This document shows positions 17,170 to 21,623 of a stretch of 21,623 bases of DNA, piece after piece. A model generated the notes under the pieces. That model saw nothing but the letters and a program-made list of their open reading frames with translations, searched no databases and was not told the DNA's origin. The translations under genes and the position numbers were made by a program. Source of the DNA: Chara braunii (lineage: Eukaryota; Streptophyta; Charophyceae; Charales; Characeae); contig BFEA01000032.1 of assembly GCA_003427395.1 (NCBI GenBank), forward strand, positions 2,674,916 through 2,696,538, given 5' to 3'. The number at the start of each line of letters is the position of its first letter. Position 1 is the stretch's first letter.

Positions 17170-17608
17170 TTGCTAGCTTCCTCCACCGTCTCCACGGTGT
17201 TTTGTCCTCTTAGTTCGCCGAACAGCCCACCTCAGCTTCGACGATACGAAAACTCGGACGTACCTCGGTCCTCCTATTCTCAATACGAGCTCGACAAAGG
17301 CTGGCGCAACACCTCCATGGTTGGCAACGTGGAGCACCTTTCCATTCACCCACCACCCGTTCCCTCACAAAAGCCGCCATCACTACCTCGCGTGCAACCG
17401 CCCTCATCACCAGCCTTAGCTCCCCCCTCCCCATCCCTTCCCGAACGCCTCTCGTGTTGCTTCATCCGATCGTCCGTGTCGACTCTCCTACGCTGGCGCT
17501 TCGGTGAGGCCAGGGGCGCAGCGGTCCCGGTCGCGCTGCGCCCGTGCTGTTTTTGCCTTCCCATGAATAGATTAGAGCCTTGTCCCCATTAAAAAAAAAA
17601 AAAAAAAA
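17170..17608 (+). other. Poly(A)-tailed segment, possible retroposed sequence
   Basis: An open frame of 140 codons (17170-17592), Pro/Ser-rich and without a domain, ends next to a run of 18 A at 17591-17608. An A run directly after non-repetitive DNA is the usual 3' end of a retroposed copy made by LINE machinery. The 5' limit and a target-site duplication could not be fixed by eye. It may instead be simple A expansion. Confidence 0.35.
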
Positions 17609-17748
17609 GGATTCCGAAAGGGCAACAAAAACAATAAATTATTGTTTTGTCACCGCACGAGTTTGGAATGGGCGAAAAAACATTAAAGCTAGGCGACCAC
17701 AGTTGCCCGGGACGACTTGCCCCGCCGGGCCAAAAAACATTAAAATTG

Positions 17749-17792
17749 AAAAAAAAAAAAAATCAAGTTTCAACCCTTTTTTTTTTTTTTTT
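17749..17792. repeat. Facing A14 and T16 runs
   Basis: Fourteen A (17749-17762), fourteen mixed bases, then sixteen T (17777-17792): a potential A/T cruciform. It may be two oppositely oriented poly(A) tails meeting head to head. Confidence 0.7.
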
Positions 17793-17929
17793 GGTAGCGA
17801 ATTTTGATGTAACCCTCAGCCAAGTGTGGTTCAGTCTATTTTTCTTCATAACGTAGTGTTTTTTTGTTTTCTTTTTTGGCTGGCACCTTCTTTCGCCCTT
17901 GCACAGCCTCCCCCGCCCAACAAACTAGG

Positions 17930-18180
17930 TGACCCGCCCGGTCCGGCTGGTAGCCTAGGAAAGAAAGCACACATAGCGTTATTCTCTTTGTCCCATGGTT
18001 ACCAAGCGGACGTCCGGATCCCGATCCGGGCAGTTCGGTGTCCGATTCGGAGGGTCCGGTTGGACCCCGATTTCGAAAAATTCGAATTTTTTGGGGGGGG
18101 TTCCGAGGCCGTTTACCTGGGCCTAGGGTATTCCCAAAAAATAATGCTGATGTTTTTTTAGAACCGGTACCCCAACCGGA
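17930..18180. repeat. GTCCGG-rich block, left
   Basis: The hexamer gtccgg and close variants (tccgg, ccggt) recur many times, with palindromic contexts such as ggatcccgatccggg. A similar block lies at 18660-18840. Confidence 0.5.
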
Positions 18181-18212
18181 CAGGCCCTGAAAGGGACCTC
18201 TGTGTGATAAGA

Positions 18213-18256
18213 TTGGCACACTGAGTTCACTGCTTTGCTCTTATTTGGATGGAATC
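18213..18256. repeat. 43-bp direct repeat, left copy
   Basis: The segment starting ttggcacactgagttcactg matches 18627-18669 with about four substitutions and one indel. The copies bracket the 18-bp minisatellite. Confidence 0.9.
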
Positions 18257-18370
18257 TTTTTGCATTTGAGTTTTCTTCTTGGTACATGACTATCTGGACA
18301 TCTGCGTGATCTTGCAACTTGATTTTCTGTTTATCGCTCTCGCTCATATTCCTTGCATTTTTGTGACATG

Positions 18371-18570
18371 GGAGGATGGCCTGGCCGATGGGAGGGGCGA
18401 CCAGGGATGGGAGGGCGATGTAGGATGGGAGGGAGATGAAGGATGGGAGGGGCGGGCAGGGATGTGAGGGCGATGACGAATGGGAGGGCGCTGAAGGATG
18501 GGAGGGTGATGACGGATGGGAGGGAGATGAAGGATGGGAAGGGCAAGCAGGGATGGGAGGGCGATGACAC
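18371..18570. repeat. 18-bp G-rich minisatellite
   Basis: About eleven imperfect units of gatgggagggagatgaag, 18-19 bp each, G-rich on the plus strand. Open frames that cross it on the minus strand give low-complexity Pro/His/Ser peptides and are not genes. Confidence 0.9.
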
Positions 18571-18626
18571 TAGACAAAGATGAGCGACATTGGATATTGT
18601 GTTGGTGGGGCCCGAGGGTGATGACA

Positions 18627-18669
18627 TTGGCACACGAGTTCACTGATTTGCTCTTATTTGGATGAAATC
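18627..18669. repeat. 43-bp direct repeat, right copy
   Basis: Second copy of the element at 18213-18256 (ttggcacacgagttcactga onward). The GTCCGG-rich DNA begins directly after it, whereas it lies before the left copy. Confidence 0.9.
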
Positions 18670-18840
18670 CGGACAATCGGACACCGACACAATAAACCGG
18701 GCTGTCTGGTTTTGGATGTCTAGATGTCGGGTTTGATGTCCGGTTAACCGAACGTCCGGTTTTATCCAGACACGAGTCCGGTGTCCGTGTCCGGTTGTCT
18801 GGTTGTCCGGGTCCGGGGCAACCAGGACAACCAGGCTTTT
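18660..18840. repeat. GTCCGG-rich block, right
   Basis: Dense gtccgg, ccggtt and gtctgg motifs, ending before a C-rich stretch. Similar in motif to the block at 17930-18180. Confidence 0.5.
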
Positions 18841-19079
18841 TCCTTTTTGAACTCCCCCCGCTCACCCCCTCTGCCCACTACGCCCCCCCTCTTGCCTTTA
18901 CCACATCCACCCCTGTTACTAAGTAACAGAGCCTGTTTTTTTTTTCGCCTGTTTTAATTGGGTCTGATAGACCTGCCAGTATGTGTTTTTTTTTGGCTTA
19001 TCGAAACTCGTTTCCGTTTAAGACATAGTTGGGATGAAGAAAGTTCAAAAGAGATTGGGAGAACTCTACTCCTTAGGAA

Positions 19080-19888
19080 ATGAAACCACGGGCAAATAAT
19101 GAATGGATCTCGAAACCTTCTCTAGCTAAACTGGAAGTATGGAAAAACAAACAGACCTCTCTTATAGGAAGATCATTGGTCATTAATAATGTCGTCCTAT
19201 CATCGTTATGGTATACACCGACAATATGGGCGTTGGACAAAGCTTCTCTTAAATTTCTTCAAAAGTACATAACAGTCTTCCTGTGGAGAGGAAACCATGA
19301 TTGCAAAAATGTCATAACCAAAGTAGCATGGCAGGCAGTAATCCAACCTAAGACAAAAGGGGGGTTAGGCATACTGGATCCCTCCACTCAAACAATAGCA
19401 ATGTCTATTTAATGGATCAAATGTTTGCTTTTCAACCCACAAACCCCTTGGCTTACTCCAGTTGAGTAACAAATCTCGTGTCTAGCCCCAACAATTTCGG
19501 AGGGGATAGACCCTATGATATGGCTAGAAAACCGCCATTGGTCAATTCTCAGAGGGGGAGGGCAGATCTCAAGGCAAATAGCGGACCCAAAACGTCAGGC
19601 CACAAGGACTAACATTAATAAAGATCCCTTTTGGCCCGATCTCTTAAAAAATTAGCGTAAACTAGTTCAACCAGATAAAGTCCCTCCGGAACGTTGGGAA
19701 GAGGTGTACTAGCAATCCCTCTTCAATAACAAGTGGATCACTGACTCTCATGGTAGGATGTTGCATTGTATGGACTCCCCTTGGAGGGGGTGGATGAAGA
19801 ATGTGATACTTAGGATCGGGGACGTATGGAATACAAAAATTAACGACTGGTATTCACCATCCGACCTCTCGCCATATTTGCACTTTTT
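19080..19888 (+). pseudogene. LINE reverse transcriptase C-terminal part
   Basis: The first 110 codons match the region after the palm in plant LINE RTs: KLEVWKNKQTSLIGRSLVIN, then VLSSLWYTP, FLWRGN, VAWQAVIQPKTKGGLGILDP. In intact relatives this corresponds to W..R.LSlaGR, then kGGLGi. The same frame continues past four stop codons to about 19888 with clearly coding sequence (DPMIWLENRHWSI, ERWEEV, DSPWRGWMKNVILRIGDVW). The stops stand where Gln or Trp would be expected, which fits C-to-T or G-to-A decay. The frame then breaks at a T run near 19888. Confidence 0.85.
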
Positions 19889-20297
19889 AGGAAGACGATA
19901 GAAGCACTAGAAATAGTGGTTGAATCTATTCCTCCAGAGTGGATTAAAATCCTCAAAAAAGGTCCTCAACTTAAAGAGAGTGATTGGGTTGGGATTCAAG
20001 AAGACCCACAACAAGTAGGGAATGTGGTGATTGTAAATGGTGATGGGTCTACCCTCCTTTCTTTGTTTTCCCTTGAGCAAACCAACTGGCTAGTGAGAAG
20101 TCCAACACAAGAAACCAGATGGGTCAAATCGGAACAGATGTTTCGAATTAGAGTTCTAAAGTGTAAGGACAGATGGTTGGCCTGTAAGCCATCATACGCA
20201 ATAAATAAGCTGTTTTTTTTATCTGATCTCCTGGAAATGGACGCTACCACTAGGGAAGGGAAGAAAGTGTATACGCTCTATCCACACACTAATGGTT
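19889..20297 (+). pseudogene. LINE ORF2 middle segment
   Basis: Reading resumes in the next frame (RKTIEALEIVVESIPPEWIKIL), which shows that the TAGs near 19899-19916 in the previous frame are not real. The 135 or so codons lie between RT and the zinc-binding domain and have no named domain. The segment ends with YTLYPHTNG followed by TAA, where a one-base shift leads into the zf-RVT domain. Confidence 0.75.
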
Positions 20298-20640
20298 AAG
20301 TCAACATATCGTTTGATAAGGCAAAGATTGAACTTCCGGGATAAAGTGGAAGCAAGGTGGATGAAGCAACTTAGAGGCATCAAATCGTTTAAAACCATAA
20401 AGATCAAACCTTCAAAAAGTGTTTCATTACAATGGCAAATTGACCATCGTTGCCTTCCTACCAATGATTGGCTCATAGATAGGACCTCTCTAGAGGAGAA
20501 AGGTAAAGCACTACCCTGGTGTAAATTATATTCATTGGTTTTTCCTTCGAAGACCATCCCGGAGACTATAGAGCACATTTTCCTACAATGCCCAGGCGCA
20601 ATCTGGCTGTGGAGATGGTGGGACAATATGGTCTTCTCTA
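20292..20640 (+). pseudogene. LINE zf-RVT zinc-binding domain
   Basis: The order KSTYRLIRQ, SLQWQIDHRCLPTNDWLIDR, then ETIEHIFLQCPGAIWLWRWW is the reverse-transcriptase zinc-binding (zf-RVT) domain found after RT in plant LINEs. The usual CxxC before the ETxxHxFxxC part reads CKLY, so the second Cys has become Tyr, consistent with a G-to-A change. The His and last Cys are kept. The frame is lost between 20640 and 20690. Confidence 0.85.
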
Positions 20641-21084
20641 ACTCGTTCACAAAATTGGCCTTGGGACTGGAAAGCTCTCTTATGTGAGACCTGGTCTCAT
20701 GACCATTTAGATGACTTTTCTCATAACTTATTCATAACAGGTAGAAGAGCAATTCTATGGGCCCTTTGGCATCGTCGTTGTACTTTTGAAATGGAAGGAG
20801 CAAGGTTGGATGGTCCTGAATCTACAGAATCAATCAAACAACAGGTACAAATGATAATCACAGTTCAATGGGTTAAAGTTAAAGAAAAGATTCAAGTTTT
20901 ATCTTCAAAGAAAGAAATCCAACAACACATTCAACAATTCAGTGGCGCCTGGTTAGGGGAACCTCAGGGGGGTAAGATAGGTATGATCATATGGAATGGG
21001 GCCAGGAGAGAAAATAAGGAGGAACATGGAGAAGCAATCCAATGGAGTATATCGGCGTCCGCTTGCAAGTATGCTCCAGAGTAA
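20641..21084 (+). pseudogene. LINE ORF2 C-terminal tail
   Basis: In the third frame the reading is SQNWPWDWKALLCETWSHD, then RRAILWALWHRRCTFEMEG, the usual helical tail after zf-RVT (ILW.iWk.RN...F in relatives). The open frame ends with TAA at 21082-21084. The residues after 20830 are Gln/Lys/Glu-rich and less conserved. No RNase H domain follows. Confidence 0.75.
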
Positions 21085-21596
21085 TCAATGCTGGCAGGAA
21101 CTCCTCACACTTTCTCTTCTGTTATACTCCAATTCATTCTGTATATGAGATGCGGGACCCGTTTTTTTTTAATAATGCAAACAAACTCGGCTGATGCTAG
21201 GGGTGTTGAGAAGAGCAGGCACCTCTAGCACTCCCGAGTAGGCTCCTTCTATTGGAACCCCTTTCCAGCAGGTGTTGAAATCAACTCACCTCATATTTGT
21301 GAAACAGAATTGTGGGAGCTATCAACATATGAAGTCGCCTTACGTTTGGATCCAGTCCTTTCACACTAGGAGCGTCCCTTCTACGCCTCCATTTAGCACC
21401 TGGGGGCGGGGCCTGTATCAAACAAGCAAGAGACAACACTTCACCATCGCTCTCCCCTTCCCTAGGCAGTCCACCTCCTTCCCTGAGAAGTGGTTAACAG
21501 AGCCCTGACTGATCTTTCTAGGAAAAATATTTAAAAGAAAAAAGAAAATCATTTCAACCCTGAAATAAATCGGGGGGCCAATTCGACACATATTCC
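21085..21596. other. LINE 3' flank, no gene
   Basis: Probably includes the LINE 3' untranslated region, with a T9-AATAATG stretch near 21162-21177. The open frame at 21272-21508 has no recognisable content. The end of the LINE and its target-site duplication could not be fixed. Confidence 0.4.
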
Positions 21597-21623
21597 TTTT
21601 TTTTTTTTTTTTTTTTTTTTTTT
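21597..21623. repeat. Poly(T) run at the window end
   Basis: At least 27 T, cut by the window edge. Read on the minus strand it would be the poly(A) tail of a retroelement lying further right. It may also be a contig-end artefact. Confidence 0.85.

Larger units (their letters stand above)
19027..21084 (+). mobile_element. 5'-truncated LINE (non-LTR retrotransposon) relic
   Basis: Only the end of the ORF2 protein is present: RT thumb/connection, a middle segment, the zf-RVT domain and a C-terminal tail. The endonuclease and the RT palm with its catalytic Asp residues are missing. Loss of the 5' part is typical of LINE insertion by target-primed reverse transcription. Three frameshifts (near 19888, 20290 and 20640-20690) and four in-frame stops (TAA 19410, TAA 19467, TAG 19653, TAG 19710) mark it as dead. 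The two T-rich runs just upstream (about 18938 and 18986) may be older insertion debris. Confidence 0.85.

Noticed and set aside
18344-18865. A 173-codon minus-strand ORF rich in Pro, His and Ser.
   Set aside because: It is the translation of the 18-bp minisatellite and its repeats, with no sign of codon constraint.
19410-19712. A variant genetic code with TAA/TAG read as Gln, suggested by in-frame stops in the LINE where Gln would fit.
   Set aside because: The element also has frameshifts and a lost zf-RVT Cys, so decay explains the stops. Two of the four sites fit Trp as well, and Gln is written CAA/CAG throughout the other frames.
19899-19916. Three closely spaced TAG codons in the LINE frame.
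   Set aside because: The adjoining frame reads cleanly through this stretch, so they result from the frameshift at about 19888 and are not nonsense mutations.

Overview
This window looks like a repeat-dense stretch of a eukaryotic nuclear genome. It carries a decayed Ty3/gypsy LTR retrotransposon, a 5'-truncated LINE of the type common in plants, long gene-poor DNA with minisatellites, and poly(A)/poly(T) tracts. There are no bacterial operons, no tRNA or rRNA genes that I can see, and no CRISPR array. The style of the gypsy reverse transcriptase, with an unusually long stretch before its YMDD box, and of the LINE C-terminus suggests a streptophyte. A charophyte alga such as Chara is plausible, but this is recalled family resemblance and no search was run.

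Layout. Positions 1-5110 hold the 3' two thirds of a gypsy element: a pol upstream segment (298-1237), reverse transcriptase (1167-1850), RNase H (1850-2578), a compact C4HC3 PHD-type zinc finger (2663-2821), integrase (about 2925-4088), an extra unrecognised ORF (4242-4796) and a polypurine tract (about 5045-5108). The pol reading frame is broken by four frameshifts and four in-frame TGA codons. Next comes an LTR-like block (about 5111-5815) with a TATA box, followed by a degenerate initiator-Met primer binding site and a gag-like broken ORF (5983-6443). That order suggests a head-to-tail junction of two element copies sharing one LTR.

Positions 6444-10868 have no convincing gene but contain three minisatellites with 43-, 26- and 13-bp units. 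These lie just upstream of an intact intronless ORF of 217 codons (10869-11522) with no recognised relatives. Positions 12163-13587 hold a frameshifted coding relic. Its two ends resemble each other, and its C-terminal part resembles the extra ORF of the gypsy element, so this may be one undescribed protein family. Positions 13691-13880 hold a cluster of four hairpins, two of which share a 20-nt loop and show a compensatory base change.

Positions 13900-19020 are gene-poor: a possible TATA promoter at 14483, AT-rich DNA, a poly(A)-tailed segment ending at 17608, GTCCGG-rich blocks, and an 18-bp minisatellite between two 43-bp direct repeats. Positions 19027-21084 are a LINE relic (end of the reverse transcriptase, zf-RVT zinc-binding domain and C-terminal tail) with frameshifts and TAA/TAG stops. 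The window ends in a poly(T) run.

The only gene that looks intact is 10869-11522. Almost everything else that codes is a mobile-element relic, and the PHD finger inside the gypsy pol is the most interesting piece.
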